Positions 11,045 to 22,905 are shown, counted from the first letter of the stretch. The stretch: DNA of 64,000 nucleotides from Euglena gracilis (GCA_039621445.1 CP154955.1:42349513-42413512); one strand, 5' to 3'. The notes: generated from the letters alone by a model not told the origin. Made by a program: numbers and translations.

Positions 11045-11420
11045 TCCAGGGGGTGTATAGGAAAGCCTTGTGGGTGGGGTCGGACCCCCCCACCCACCAC
11101 CCATGGGGTTGCGGGGATTCCCGGGCAGCCCTAGGGGGGAGGGAGGAGGGAGCAGGGAGGGGAGGTGGAAATGAGGCTTTCAATGTGTTTCTTTGGCTTC
11201 CAAAAAAATCCAAAAACGGCCAAAAAATATTTCTGGCAAGTTTTGGGGGTCCCAAAATTTTTTCGGCCCTTCGCACCGGTCAGGGAAAAATATTTTTTCC
11301 ACTAGCTAGCCCTGCTAGCAAGGGTCCACTAGGCTTCCCACTGGCCAAATTTGGACAAGCTGCGGTCAAGCCTCCCCCCCCCAGGGGGTACTGCGAACCC
11401 TTGAGCAAAAGCATGTTCCC
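11045..11420. repeat. family F repeat, copy 1
   Basis: ccaaatttggacaagctgcggtc, then a C-run and gggggtactgcgaacccttgag, match 51490-51565. The module 'ggccaaaaatat...ggcaag(t/c)tttgggggtc' and 'ccactag' are also shared. The right end (gcgaacccttgagcaaaagcatg) looks like a TIR of the left end of copy 2 (cacgcgtttgcttgagg). The left end here is not resolved. Confidence 0.6.
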
Positions 11421-11449
11421 AAAGCGTCAGGTGACCAAAAACAGGGTAT

Positions 11450-12359
11450 GATCGATGAGCGAATTCTGGAATTTAAAAGTGGACTTAGGGTTAGGGTTGG
11501 AATTTAAAAAAGTTTTTTTAAAAAAACTTTAGAGGATTTGACAGAATGGGGGGGGTAATGCGCATTAAAAAAAAGTTACAAATAATATGTTTGGAGAATA
11601 ACATTGCTGGAAAAAGGTAAAACCGCTGACATCTTGAAGCAGTACAAAGACATCGCTGGGTCCAGGGAAAAAAAAGACCCTTCAGCAGGTCTGGCACACC
11701 AGAACCCCCTAGCACAAGAGCCCACCTACCCCCCCCCCACCTGACCGGTTGGCTGGCACCGGGGCCCAAACAGTTTCCCAAGCGGACCCCTAACAGTTTC
11801 TCCTTGGAAGGGAAAGCCAATGACATTTGAACCGAGCAGCTAAGCCGACACTGGGACCCTGGCAAATTCCAATCATGAGTGGTAATGACAGAATGAGACC
11901 TGGATAGTCTTCCTGGGGGGACTGACGAGTTCTCAGAAATGAAAATATCCCGGGGGGGGGAAGCAAATTCGTCGCTGTGTAACTTCCCTGCAGTGCCCTC
12001 GCCCGACCTTTCGCAATGGGCGGCACCAAGCGCAGACAGTCCACAGCGGGTCAATTGCTGGACTCCAAGAGGTCAAAAGGGAAGGGATTAAGTCCCGGAG
12101 GCAAGAGGGACAACTGTGATGGCGCAAGCGCATCGCTGCTCTGTGGCCGGGCGGGGTTCCTCCACACTATACTCACATACAATCGCTGAGTCACTGGCGG
12201 ACCCCCTCCCCTGCCTTGGGGTGGTTGATGTTTTTTTTCAGAGTGACCGACTGGTTTTTGGCTTGACCCTCCCCTTATGGGTGGGGTCGGCAAAAAAACA
12301 ACAACACCAAAGCCTGGCACCAAAAGCGCCACAATAAATTATTTTACATTGCATTTATT
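11450..12359. other. no recognisable gene; family G fragment
   Basis: It contains ttagggttagggttgg at 11487, a frame on the minus strand without domains, and a reverse-complement family G fragment at 12185-12300 (gtgaccgactggtttttgg). No supported gene. Confidence 0.4.
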
Positions 12360-12682
12360 ATGATATCATATCATATTATTTTTTTGCCTTTTTCTTCAAA
12401 GTTGTGCGCTTCGCACCAAAATGATAAAAAAAATCCATATTTTGGAGGAAACTTACAGGCATTTGGATGAAAAATGTCAACAATATCTCACCAAATGAGG
12501 CTTGAGAAGTTTCTAAAATGTCAAAAATTTTGAGAACTTTTTCTTAAAAGCACACCCACTAATACCCACTAAAAGCCCCAAAATAAGCGTCCCCAAGAAG
12601 ATGACCTTTAAAAAGGTGGGTAAGGACCAGAGGGGGGGGAGCTTAGACAAGGGTGGTGCTTAGACAAGGGGAGGGAGGTATA
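12360..12682. mobile_element. family A element, copy 2 (left end degraded)
   Basis: It shares with 9023-9421 the path gcgcttcgcaccaaaa, 'tttggaggaaact', 'atttggatgaaaaatgtcaacaatatctcaccaaatgagg', 'gatgacctttaaaa(a)', and the right end gcttagacaaggggagggagg followed by TA. The left poly-C end is missing or too diverged to place. Confidence 0.65.
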
Positions 12683-12892
12683 GGGCAAGCACATATGAAA
12701 TGACTGGGAGTGACTGGGCTCCGGGGGGAGGGGCAGGGGTCCTGACCCCCACCTCCCCGATCACCCAACCCCGAATAGAGCTTTTAGCAGCCCTCCCCCC
12801 CCCCCCAGTGGAATCCTGCCCTCGGGATTTTGTCGCTGTGTGGAACAAGAGTCTCCCTCCAGGAGGAGAACTTTGACTTAATCCTGCATCTT

Positions 12893-13700
12893 CTTAGGCG
12901 GCCTAACTCGCACTTAGCTTTGAAAGTGACTGTAAATTTGCGCCGACACGCAAATCCAAAAAAATTCTGTTTTCGAACACTGAGGCCTGAGACTCAGGAC
13001 AGTCTGAGGATAGTGTCTCCCTGCACCCCAGGGCCTGGGGACGAAAGCAACGACTTGGAACTCCACGGTCTACGGGCACAGCGCTCCCGGGCCACAGTGT
13101 GCATGAACACACAGCGGCGGGTGATGAAACGAGCGTACTCCATTGCGCATTTGCGCTTTGGCGCAAATTTTTTTTCATTACAAAAATAAAACCATTTGCC
13201 CTTTGGCGCAAATTTTTTACTTTTTTATATTTCAACATGTGGGTGACCATTGCCGCACTTGAACAATGATAACAACTTTTGTGTCGACGTGTGTTTCAAT
13301 TTGCGCCAAAGCGCAATGGGCAGGCTCATATGAAGAATAGAAATTTAAGAGTTATATTGCGCCAAAGCGCAAGTAGAAATACAATTTTTTAAAATTGCAA
13401 AAGCAACATGGCTTGCGCCGAAGCACAAATATAACTGGTTAAAACTTATCTCACAACGCAGGGAGAGAACGGCCCTGGTAGAGTAAGAACACCAGAGGGG
13501 ATAGAGCAGAAAAATGTAGTACAGGTGGACGGAAGCCTACTGTCAGTCACGTTGACTTAAAATTAATCAACATTGCGTGTCGGCGCAAGAGCCACGTTGC
13601 TTTTACATTTTAAAAATGTATTTCTATTGCGCTTTGGCGCAATATAACTCTTAAATTTCCATTTTGCACAAGCCTGCCCATTGCGCTATGGCGCAACAGC
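12893..13700 (+). mobile_element. TTGCGC-palindrome element, family N copy 1
   Basis: It starts ttcttaggcggcctaactcgcacttag. The 3' half carries a long inverted repeat: 13310-13420 (gcgccaaagcgcaatgggcagg...agttatattgcgcc) is repeated in reverse complement at 13570-13700. Palindromes of the type ATTGCGCTTTGGCGCAAT occur at least six times. A second, oppositely oriented copy is at 19595-20215 and shares 'aacgacttgga' and 'cggccaca(a)tgtgcat' blocks. Solo ends occur at 6726 and 50020 (reverse complement). No transposase frame. Confidence 0.75.
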
Positions 13701-13954
13701 CATCAATTTTTATTTTCTATTTTTATCATTGCCGGTGGAGAGAGCAGTCCTGGAAGCATCTCAGCACCAAAGTGGACAGAGCTCAGATGGAGGGAAACCT
13801 TACCTGGGACAGGAAGCCAACCCTCTGGTCTGCGAAAACAACCACCAACTTCTTGATATCCAGACGTGTCTTGACCTGTGCGTTGTGAGCCCAACTGCCA
13901 GTGCCAGAGATTCCTCCCACTTGCCTCGTAGTTAAGCATGCCTGAGGGGCCCTT

Positions 13955-14142
13955 CTTTTTTGGCCGACTTTTGAAAGTCGGAAAATACCTGTTTGGAAAA
14001 GAACAGGCACCAGATCGGCGCTTTGCGCCGAAAAGGTATACCCGGCACCTCCGGCGCGGGACCCCCCCTGGGGGGTCCGGCCCGGACCCACCCACCCACC
14101 CCCCTCCCCCCTGGGGGGTCAGGTGACTTAAAAAGAAGCCTG
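13955..14142 (+). mobile_element. hAT-like element, family C copy 1 (left-truncated)
   Basis: gcgccgaaaaggtatacccggc, the CTCCGGCGCGGGACCCCC block, and the right end aggtgacttaaaaagaagcctg match the complete copy at 63576-63857. The left TIR (CAGGCTTCTTTTTAAG) is not found here, so this copy appears truncated. Confidence 0.65.
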
Positions 14143-14854
14143 GTCTGGACCCCCCAGGGGTCTGACCCCGTTCCCCTCTTCTGCACAAAATCAACGCACT
14201 TAACACCCAGGGCCTAGGTTAAGACTTTTCAGCACCTTCACCTTCCCGCTCGCCACCATCCACGTCCAGCCAAACCCCCCCACAAAATACTGCCCCAGGC
14301 TAACCCAAATTTGGACAACCCACCCCCCCCACTAAAGCGAGTCAAAAGCCCTTCACCAGTAGTACGGCAAGAAAACCAAACCAACATGGGGGTTCAACAA
14401 ACAACCCCCACAACAACTCCCCCACTTTGACTCCAAAAAAAACCACAGTGAAAAAATTTAAAGTCATCGATGGGGGGGTCTTCTGCAAACTAGGGTCCAG
14501 GAGAAACATCCTACAAATTGATTACAGCTCCCATTTCATAGCCTGCCAGAACCACACGCATCATTCGCCATTTGAAATTGCTCCTTTAGATGACAAATGA
14601 AAATATCCGACAAATGGGCCGAGGGAGCACCGATGGCCCTCTGCTTCACAGTGTACTGGGGCTGGGCCAGGTACACAGGAGGAGGAGACCAGGAGGGGGG
14701 GGGCAGACACCCAGGAAAACGCCTTCAAAGCGGAGGGGCAAACCGATGGTTCGCAGCGAGCCTCTCGGGGGAGGAGGGACAGGGTCGGCGGATGCAGAGA
14801 GAAAAAGATTCCTAAGGAAGATGAGGGGTTGGGTAATGGCGCACATCCCCCCCA
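14143..14854. other. no recognisable gene
   Basis: C-runs with cacccccccc, aaaccacc low complexity and short overlapping frames. No domain and no repeat family assigned. Confidence 0.4.
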
Positions 14855-14965
14855 GGTGGTTGGCCGGGCCATGGTTGAAGGTAAGACCAGGGGGCCAACT
14901 TTAGGGGGGGCCAAGTTTGCATGTAAGGAGGAGGGTGGCCAAGTGCCCGGGGGGGGGGGTATGTG
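14855..14965 (+). repeat. family Z repeat, copy 2
   Basis: It matches 3819-4020 (gggccatggttgaaggtaag, ccaactttagg, ccaagtttgcatg). It is followed by a G-run and, from 15000, unassigned sequence with short frames up to 15480. Confidence 0.5.
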
Positions 14966-15484
14966 GCGGTCCAAAAAAAAAAAGGACACGGCCGGAAAAA
15001 ATCGACGTATTCTGCAACAGAAGGCCACATCGACTGCGTTTCATTGGGGCCTCTCTGTCGCAAGAAATCGGCAAAACAAAGCGGACCCATCGATTGAGAC
15101 GCTACGCGTGTGTGAGGAGACTGCGGTGGCATTTATTCCTGCGGTATGCCGAAACCATATCGCTGGCACGCATGTGAAGAGGTCGTGAACAAAAAAATAG
15201 GCAAGTGGACCCTCGCTGGGCGACTATGGCCACCAATTGCTTGAGGCCAATGGCAGGGAATTTTGGGGCGCCTGCAAGGACGTTGCCGTTCACCAGCCCT
15301 GCAAGAACCGGTGGTTAACGACCAGGAAGGGAGCAGGTGCGTCGTTTCTTGTTTTGGTGATGCGTCGAAAGTGTGTTCTGTGTAGACACTCTATGACGCG
15401 AACCCTGGTGAGGTTGGGGTCAGGGTGGGGGTCAGGGTTGGGGGGGTGGAGTGGGAGGGTTAAGGTAAGGGGAGGCGTAGTAGG

Positions 15485-15605
15485 AGGAGGCTCTGGAGCC
15501 TCCTCGAACGAGGTTTGAGGAGGCTCTAGAGCCTCCTCGGACGTCGTTCGAGGTCGTTTGAGGTCGTTCCAGGAGGCTCCAGAGCGCTCCAGAGCCTCCT
15601 CCCGC
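15485..15605. repeat. GGAGGCTC(T/C)GGAGCCTCC palindromic repeats
   Basis: Tandem and inverted copies of GGAGGCTCTGGAGCCTCCTC and cgttcgaggtcg. The motif resembles the CCTCCGCGGAGGC blocks at 60718-60800 and 62725-62822. It can form several alternative hairpins. A CT-rich stretch (15680-15722) follows. Confidence 0.8.
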
Positions 15606-15920
15606 GCACAGGCATCCAAATATCACGAGATCCAGAACAGGAAACAAGGAAATAGACAAAAGGAAGCCCAACCCTCTCACACTCTCTCCCTCCCTCTCCC
15701 TCTCTCTCTATCTCTCTGTCTCTGTTAGCACCAGTGTGGCGCACCACAAAATCCAAAGGTGAAAGTGGGGCGTTCTCGTTCTGCCACATTTACTGCCAGG
15801 GGGCACGGACGACGCCACACAGCAATTCACAGTGGAATATTGAACAACGACCATCAACGGGACGAGCCTTTGAAGCATGCTTTTTTGATCATAGCCAAAC
15901 AAAATACATCTTTGGTTACA

Positions 15921-16292
15921 CTCCTTTTGGGTGCATACTGACCTTACCCTGTCCCTTCAACTAACACCATAGCTCCCATTTTTGCTGTTTCTTTTGCGTG
16001 CAAATTCACCAAACCCTGTCCCTTCAATTGATTGAAGTTGATTGAAGTGCAATTGATTGAGTGAAATATTGAAATTAACCCATTTACGAGCCATTACCAT
16101 TTTTGTGCATGCTGACCTAACCCCAATCCCTTGAAAGTGTAACCCCTTTTTTCCTTTTTTTTGTGTGCATGTTGACTTACGTTGTTAATTGAATGGATAG
16201 GGCTAAATCACACAAAAAGAAATGGCAAAAACGGGGTTATGTTGTTAATTGAAGGGATAGGGTTAGGCCAACATATGCACACAAAAAAGGAG
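15921..16292. mobile_element. TTA-flanked MITE candidate, family P
   Basis: The left end CTCCTTTTGGGTGCATACTG with 'accctgtcccttcaactaac' is repeated inverted at the right end (gttaattgaagggatagggttaggcc...gcacacaaaaaaggag). The imperfect TIRs are about 50 bp. TTA occurs just outside both ends (15916-15918 and 16294-16296), a 3 bp target duplication as in PIF/Harbinger-type elements. The internal accctgtcccttcaa word is repeated in direct orientation. Superfamily is inference. Confidence 0.55.
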
Positions 16293-16395
16293 TCTTAAAA
16301 AAGAAGTTGTCCCCCAAAAGCCAAAAATCCAGCCGCCCGAAGGGCGCCTGGAAAGTAATTTAAAACTCGTCGATAGGGCGGAGGGGGGGCTTGGG

Positions 16396-16660
16396 CAGGC
16401 TGTTTTTTACCAACCCCGGGGGGGGAGGGGGGGTCCGGAGTGCCTGTGAGTGCCTGCCTGTGCCCGGCCACATTCCTTTGAAAATAGGCCATTTTTGGCT
16501 CCCCGGCGCCTTCGGCGCTGGGGTTGTGCTAGGGCACTTGGCCGTGTGCCCTACCCCCCCCCACCCGGGGTCAGATTGGGAGTGCCTTGGAGTGCCTGCC
16601 CAGGCAGGCACCCCCCCCCCCCCCCGGGGTGGGGTCGGCACCCGACTAAAATACAACCTG
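16396..16660. mobile_element. hAT-like element, family D1 copy 1
   Basis: TIRs CAGGCTGTTTTTTACCAA (left) and the inverse of CAGGTTGTATTTTAGTCGG (right). The flanking octamers ggcttggg and gtctgggg match at 6 of 8. The interior includes ccattcctttgaaaataggccatttttggc, ggcgccttcggcgc and gtgcctgcc/ggcaggcac inverted blocks. It is related to copy 21180-21479 and, more distantly, to family D2. Confidence 0.75.
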
Positions 16661-18160
16661 GTCTGGGGCTGGAAAAAGGTCTGGGGTTGGCAGGACCCCC
16701 CTCATCGGGGGGATGTGGTCCACTTCGGCTTAAGCTACGCCCTACTATCCAGGTGAGATCGGGTTAAACTGCACCCCTAATAGCAAAAATTTTGTTGCTT
16801 TCCGATCAAAATTCTCATGCAATGAAAAAATTGCCAGCAATTTATCAAACAGGGAGCAAATTTTCTCCCTCCTGGCGCCATTCGCCCCCCAAAGGGCTGA
16901 AATCCCGGCGAGGCCAGATTGGTGGGAAAAGAGGAAGACAACAAAAAAAAATCTGGGGCGGGGGGGGGGTTGGGAGATAATTCGGGCTGGTGGAGGTTTG
17001 TGGTCAGAAAGAGTGAAAATGGCACCTGTGCAGAGAGCAGCAGCGGGGAGTCGTCAGACCACAATCAAATGACTACCAACCGGCGCAGTGCCCAGCCTCC
17101 GCGGAACGGGATAGGGATGGAGCACCCCCCTCAAACCCAGCATCTATTGCAGATGTTTTGGATTTTGGAAGGGGTGTTGCTTTTCTGGAGGAGTTTATTT
17201 GGGTCGCAAACCTCTCCTCCACAAAACATCCAGAATGATGAAGAAAGATGGTTGTTTTTGTTCAGAACAAAAACACTCTCGATGGAGTGTGTGATCAATG
17301 TGAAGACCAGGAAATGGGGTGATTTTTTGAGCATTTGGGCAGGGATAGGTGCGTCCAGGCTCAAATATCAGGGCAGGTGGGGGGGGATCGGACCCCCTTT
17401 CAATGGGTGAAGACAGTTTTTTTGTGAATGAACACAGGTGTGCACAATATTTTTTGGTGAACGTATATAAATACCAAAAAGAATTAACACATCGAGGGGG
17501 GGGAATCATTGGTGAACGTTGAAAAAGGCAAATAGAAACGTTGTGTTTCTTGATGCCTCATTTCTGTTCGTTGTATGTCTTCGTCGACTTGCAAGAGCCT
17601 AAAGGCAGTTCAAAAACACACATAACCCCCCCCCCAGAATAACTATGCTCCCTTGCAATGTCAGTGGACCGATCTTTGTGGCCCCTATTCCCTGCAAAGT
17701 TATTTGGATCTTTTTGGGCATTCCCCCCTGCGAAGTTGTTTTGGGGAACGCAAAGTGTTAGGGCACGCCAAAATATCTGGGAAGTGGGTTTACACACATG
17801 CACACACTCACGCGCACGTGAGCCCAGCAAATCCACTCCGGAGCTTTCATGTCCAAGAGCCTCAACAGATTTGAATAAATGATTTTCATGCAAAAACTTG
17901 AATCCCAAAACCTTACATCGAAACCTGTCGGCCCCTGCTAAAAAAAATGAACTCTGGGTCGCATTTCACTGGCAACCTTTCCACAGATCACCTCGATACT
18001 AATGCCGTGTGTGCCATACATCAGGGGTAAAGTTGCCATCAGGGTCACTTTCCACTGAAAACATATTTAACCCAAAAAGCATAATGGCACCTGGAACCTA
18101 ACCCTCATGTGGGAAAATTTCTCATCTTATCGGTTAAAATAGGAAGCCATTGATATGGCG
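16661..18160. other. no recognisable gene
   Basis: Mixed-composition sequence. A plus frame over 16919-17410 and others on both strands have no domains. Short C/G runs at 16960 and 17395 are present. No repeat family assigned. Confidence 0.45.
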
Positions 18161-18269
18161 GGCCATCATCATGGTGTACCTTGGACAGGGGGGGGGTGCT
18201 ATTTAAGCTACAACCAAAAACCTCCCACAAGATCCCCCTTGGCGTCGGGGATCATGTCCCCTCGGAGTA

Positions 18270-18480
18270 AACCCCCCCCCCAAATAACACCCCCCCCGGT
18301 GTGGTATTTGGGCACCCGAACTGGGGCCCCAGGGGGGGGGGGTGTGTTATTGGGGGGGGGGTGTTATTTTTACATGGAAAACCAAAGGAAAACAGGGGGG
18401 TGTGTTATTTGGGCGCTCGAAATCGGCCCCTGAGGGGGGGTGTGTTATTTGGGGGGGGGGGGTGTTATTTGGGGGGGGGT
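18270..18480. mobile_element. TA-flanked poly-C element, family J (aaataacacccc word)
   Basis: TA (18268-18269), then ACCCCCCCCCCAAATAACACC at the left. At the right the inverse gtgttatttggggggggggt is followed by TA (18481-18482). Inside, the word gtgttattt plus a G-run is repeated four or more times. No coding capacity. Confidence 0.7.
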
Positions 18481-19081
18481 TATATATGGGAGTATATGAG
18501 AATATTTATAAACTGGTCATTAATTGGATATAATATGCGATATTATGTGCAATTGAACTTACAAAACTATAGGTAGTCGTCGAGGGGAATACTTTGAGCT
18601 TCTCAAAAAAAAATAGAATGCAACCACGAGGAGGGGGGCATCCTTCACTCGTTCCTGGAGATCTCCAGGAAGCTTGCTGTGCATGTGAAATGAGGCTGGG
18701 CAGGGCGGTGCAGCTGCGTGGGAGAGAGCCCAGCTGGACAGGTGGCTGCTGCAACGTTCTGTTCGGGCTTGAGAGAGGGTGAATGCCACACCTCCAATGC
18801 CAAGCTTATGTACTGCGCATCCGCATGATCTTTTGAAGCAGCCGATAAATCTCCATCCGTGCAATACCTCACTGAATGCGCTACACAAAAAAGGCAACCT
18901 TGCAGTGCACATACCCGCCCTTGCTTCAGAAACCCTTGAAGGCTGCACAGATAGGTCCAGGGGCGCTTTTTGGGACGATTCCAGATTCGGGTGCCGCCTC
19001 TGTGCAGGCTATGGCAGACCTCTAAGCAATGCCTGGAAAGGATATAGAGAATGAACCATGAGGGTCTTCCTGGCCTCTGAC

Positions 19082-20639
19082 CAAGGGCAGGGAGATATTC
19101 CGGTGGCCGAAAATTTTATTTCGGGGGTTTATTCCGGTTTATTCCGGGTTATTCCGGTTATTCCGGAATTTATTCCGGTTTATTCCGGTCAATTTCTGTC
19201 TGAATAAACTTAGGATTTTTTGAAGTACAATTGGGCGAGGCGCTCACCTGGGCTTCAGGAATAGAGATGCATACCTTGGTTGCCCACCCTGCCAAGTGGT
19301 CACTTCGCACTTGGGAATGCGGGTCTGCACACCACAGCAGACCCCGGCCGTTCCGGGACAAACAAGCAGGTGAAAATTGGTGCTCGGGGTTTTCTCTTGA
19401 GGCAGGTCCCTGGCACCGCTGTCTCTTTACTTCCCAAAAATTGTCCCACTGAGCGTCTTAGGCCCTGTTGTGTCTCCCTCATTTTTGAAGCCTTGACTGT
19501 GTTCCCCAGATAGTGCTACACAGGCCAGGTGACTTTTGGCCCGTTTTGTTGCTTTTTTAGGCTTTGCAATCTGTCCATGAAGGTTTGCCTGCTAGTCCGC
19601 TTCGGTGCAACAGCCATGCTAATTTTGAATTTTAAAAATTTGTATTTCCATTGCGCCGTGGCGCAATATAACTCTTAAATTTTCAGTCTATATGAGCGTG
19701 TTTTGTTTGCGGATGCGCAATGAAAACACATGTTGACACATATGTTGTTATTATTGCGCAAGTGCGCAATGCTCCCCACATTAAGAATTACAAAAAAAAA
19801 ATAAAAACATTGCGCCAAAGCGCAATGCTTTTATTTTGTAATGAAAAAAAGTTTGTGCCATGGCGCAACTGCGCAAAAGAGTTCCCTCGTTTCATTACCT
19901 GGCGCTTTGGGGTTATGCACATTGGGCCCGGGGATCCCTGTGTCCGTACACCTGTAAAGGTCCAAGTCGTTATTTTCGTCCTAACCTGGGGTTTTGAACC
20001 TTTTTCAAAATGGATCACAGGCTTAAAAACACCAAGAGGGCCCATTTCCTGGGTCCCAATAACCGCAAATGATGTACGCGCCACCGTGGAGGGTCCCCAC
20101 AGAACCAGAGGGCCAAAAGGGTGGGTTTCACCGCCGGGTTTCAAAAAGAATGCAACGTTGCGCTTAAGCGCAATGCAAATATCAAAACCTTAAGTGCGAG
20201 TTAGGCTGATTGAAAGATGATTCGCTTTGTCCAATGGGATCCCTGTCCCCAAAAATCGGCGTTTATATTGCCCTAGTTCATGTCTCTCAGAAGAACTCAG
20301 GGACAAACATTCACTAAGTGCAGCCCCACAAGTGGGGATAAAATCCAAACAAAAAATGCATTAACCCTTGGTGTTAACAGGCAAAATGAAGGTGTGCTTC
20401 TGAAATTAAGTGCCGACTGTGCTACGCTTGCGCTCCTTTGTTGCTGTTGTGATTTTGAAACCTGAAATTATATCAAACTTCACCTTCATTGCCTTTGTGC
20501 CTTGCAGAATACTCAAGCCATTGGCTGGCACTTTTATTCCGGTTATTCCGGTTTATTCCGGTTTACTCCGGTTTTTGCTATTCCGGTTTATTCCGGTTTA
20601 TTCCGGTTTATTCCGGACCGGAATATCTCCCTGCCCCTG
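19082..20639. mobile_element. hAT-like element Y with TTATTCCGGT subterminal arrays
   Basis: The ends are CAAGGGCAGGGAGATATTCC and, inverted, CAGGGGCAGGGAGATATTCC. The flanking direct repeat CTCTGAC (19075-19081, 20640-20646) is exact over 7 bp. Just inside each end is an array of about 8 copies of tttattccgg, inverted relative to the end (19108-19192, 20528-20620). A TTGCGC-type element (19595-20215) is nested inside. No transposase frame is recognised. Confidence 0.8.
19595..20215 (-). mobile_element. TTGCGC-palindrome element, family N copy 2 (nested)
   Basis: The reverse complement of this segment follows copy 1 (12893-13700). It shares the end cctaactcgcacttaag, the block 'aacgacttggac...cccgggcccaatgtgcat', ttcattac...aaataaaa, and repeated ATTGCGC(n)GCGCAAT palindromes. 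Identity is moderate. It lies inside element Y. Confidence 0.7.
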
Positions 20640-21179
20640 CTCTGACATGAACCCTGCTCTGTGGAGCGTTTTCAACAAAAAAAAAAACGATTCGTTTTTG
20701 ATGGGAGATGTGCATGTGCACCGCGCGCAACAGAAATGTTAAAAAAAACAACAACACAATACATAAAAAAATAAAAAACAATAAAAAACAACAATAAAAA
20801 AAAACAACAACACATAAATGCATTGCAAAAAGAAGCACAACCGGCGACAACTCAGAACCTCGGCGGGAGATGCTGGAGGAGTGCACCAGGTCCGGGGGTG
20901 GTTGGCAGGGTTTGATGCGTCGCAGCTTTTCCCCAGAGCCCTGCAGGTCGATCGGAATGTTGAGTGGACCTCGTTGACGTGTTTACGGTTGGGGCTGGCT
21001 ATCCGGTGGCAAGGCCCTCGCATCAAACCCCGGCCCCTGGGCAGGGTTTGGGGACCCGCGACGCCAGTCACTCCAACGTCAAATCTCGCAGAGCAGCACC
21101 GTCGTCGAAATCGGCGGCAGACCACGGAGGGTATGGGTTCGGGGGTCCCCGAAGGCAAACAACCGAGAATGGAAGACGA
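20640..21179. other. A-rich low complexity, no supported gene
   Basis: 20680-20815 is aaac/aataaaa-rich. 20820-21170 has a frame on each strand without recognisable domains. Confidence 0.4.
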
Positions 21180-21479
21180 CAGGCTGTTTTTTTTTACCAA
21201 CCCAGGGGGAGAGGGGATCCGGAGTGCCTTGGGGTGCCTGCCCAGGCAGGCACTACCCCCCCCCCCCGGGGGGGGGGTTGGATTTTGGCCTGTGCCCAGG
21301 CACTTTCCTTTGAAAATAGGCCATTTTTGGCTCCCCGGCGCCTTCGGCGCTGAGGTCTGTGCTAGGGCACTTTTGGCCGTGTGCCCTATCCCCCCTGGGG
21401 GAGGGGGTCGGATCGGGAGTGCCTTGGAGCCTGCCCAAGCAGGCACCCCCCCGGGTTATGGTTACTAAAATACAACCTG
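21180..21479. mobile_element. hAT-like element, family D1 copy 2
   Basis: CAGGCTGTTTTTTTTTACCAA at the left and the inverse of CAGGTTGTATTTTAGTAA at the right. GAAGACGAC is repeated directly at both junctions (21172-21180, 21479-21487), giving an 8-9 bp duplication. The interior matches 16396-16660 (tttgaaaataggccatttttggctccccggcgccttcggcgct). Confidence 0.85.
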
Positions 21480-21618
21480 AAGACGACGGCGAAAGAGGGA
21501 ACATTTGTTGCGGAAGAAAACCGAGCAGCTCAACCTTTTCAAAAAAAAGCGTGTAGTCTGAACCATAATAGCAGATGCCACGGAAAAATTCCAACAACCT
21601 GACAGGTATTTATGGGGA

Positions 21619-21619
21619 C

Positions 21620-21694
<75 letters not shown>

Positions 21695-21695
21695 T
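21619..21695 (+). repeat. (GACA)n microsatellite
   Basis: About 18 uninterrupted copies of CAGA, then acatacatacagacagac. Confidence 0.97.
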
Positions 21696-22069
21696 ACATA
21701 CAGACAGACATAACGCATATACAAATACTTTCCCTCCTTTGTCGACAGTACAACCATGTTCCAGGAATATGCCGTTCACACAAAAGGAAATGACACATCT
21801 CGCCAAAAGCACTGTAATCCTCCTGAAATAATGACCTCCAAACAATAACTCCCCACCAAAACAATAAAACCTTGCTGAGAATGACTTCGAGTGCCCCAAA
21901 AATAATAATAACCTCCCCCATCACGTTGCAGTGAAGACAAAGAAAGAAAGGGAGAAAATTCGTCAAAATCATCAAAAAAATTCACCAAATTTGAGCCGGG
22001 GCGCTGAAATGCTTCTTGGGTCAACTCTGGACTTTGAATTCTTTGCCCAAATGATAACCCCTCTTGGTT

Positions 22070-22160
22070 GCACTCTGGCTTCTTATCTGTTGATGGCCAG
22101 CGCTAACTTCGTTTCCGGCCCAGTTTGCTGTGTGGTGAGTGTCCAGGGACCTCTTGCACC
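22070..22160 (+). repeat. repeat X, copy 1 (second copy 26385-26460)
   Basis: ttgcactctggcttcttatctg...gccagcgctaacttcgtttccggcccagtttg...gtggtgagtg.ccagggac is shared in the same orientation with 26375-26460. The two copies are about 4.3 kb apart. An adjacent frame (22200-22500, LEDRLRLPREAWFLPTAWGD) is open and ordinary in composition, but no domain is recognised and its strand is uncertain. Confidence 0.6.
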
Positions 22161-22503
22161 AGTGCTCCTGTGTTTCCCCGCCTGGCCGGGTGAGCAACTC
22201 TGGTGTAATTCCAGCGCTGCAGGGACCCCCTCCCTTGAGGACCGACTTCGACTGCCCCGAGAGGCTTGGTTTCTCCCCACGGCCTGGGGAGACATCCGTT
22301 TCGCCGCTAATGACGACGAGGAGGCGACGGGAGTCGCAGGGCCGGGAACTGGGGGCAGGCCGCGCGGTGGGTGGTGGGCATATGGCGGTGCCGCTGGGCT
22401 GACCCCACACACAACAGAGATCGTTGGGAGTATTGGAGAATATTTTCCGCCAGGCATGAAGCGCTTTGACCCAAAGGGGTCCCCCGTTGACTGCAGGGTG
22501 CAC

Positions 22504-22905
22504 CGCGCCCGTACCATACCTCCCCGTACCATACCCTGCCCGTACCATACCTCCCCATACCATACCCTGCCCGTACCATACTTCCCCGTACCATACCTCC
22601 CCGTACCATACCTCCCCATACCATACCTCCCCGTACCATACCCTGCCCATACCATACCTCCCCATACCACCCTGCCCGACCATACCTCCCCGTACCATAC
22701 CTCCCCATACCATACCCTGCCCGTACCATATCTCCCCATACCATACCCTGCCCGCACCATACCTCCCCATATCATACCTCCCCGTACCATACCTCCCCGT
22801 ACCATACCCTGCCCGTACCACACCTCCCCGTACCATACCTCCCCATACCATACCCTGCCCATACCACACCTCACCGTACCATACCTCCCTGTACCACACT
22901 GGGGT
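22504..22905 (+). repeat. 15 bp minisatellite, CCCCGTACCATACCT
   Basis: About 27 variant copies of ccataccTCCCCgta / ccataccCTGCCcgta. The period is 15-16 bp. Because the unit is a multiple of three, it opens long Pro/Tyr-rich and Gly/Val/Trp-rich frames on both strands, which I treat as artefacts. Confidence 0.95.

Noticed and set aside
16396-21479. ggcgccttcggcgc hairpins as intrinsic terminators
   Set aside because: They are internal parts of repeated transposons, are not followed by T-runs, and the genome is eukaryotic.
21465-21975. CLSVCLSVCLSV frames
   Set aside because: (GACA)n microsatellite read in frame.
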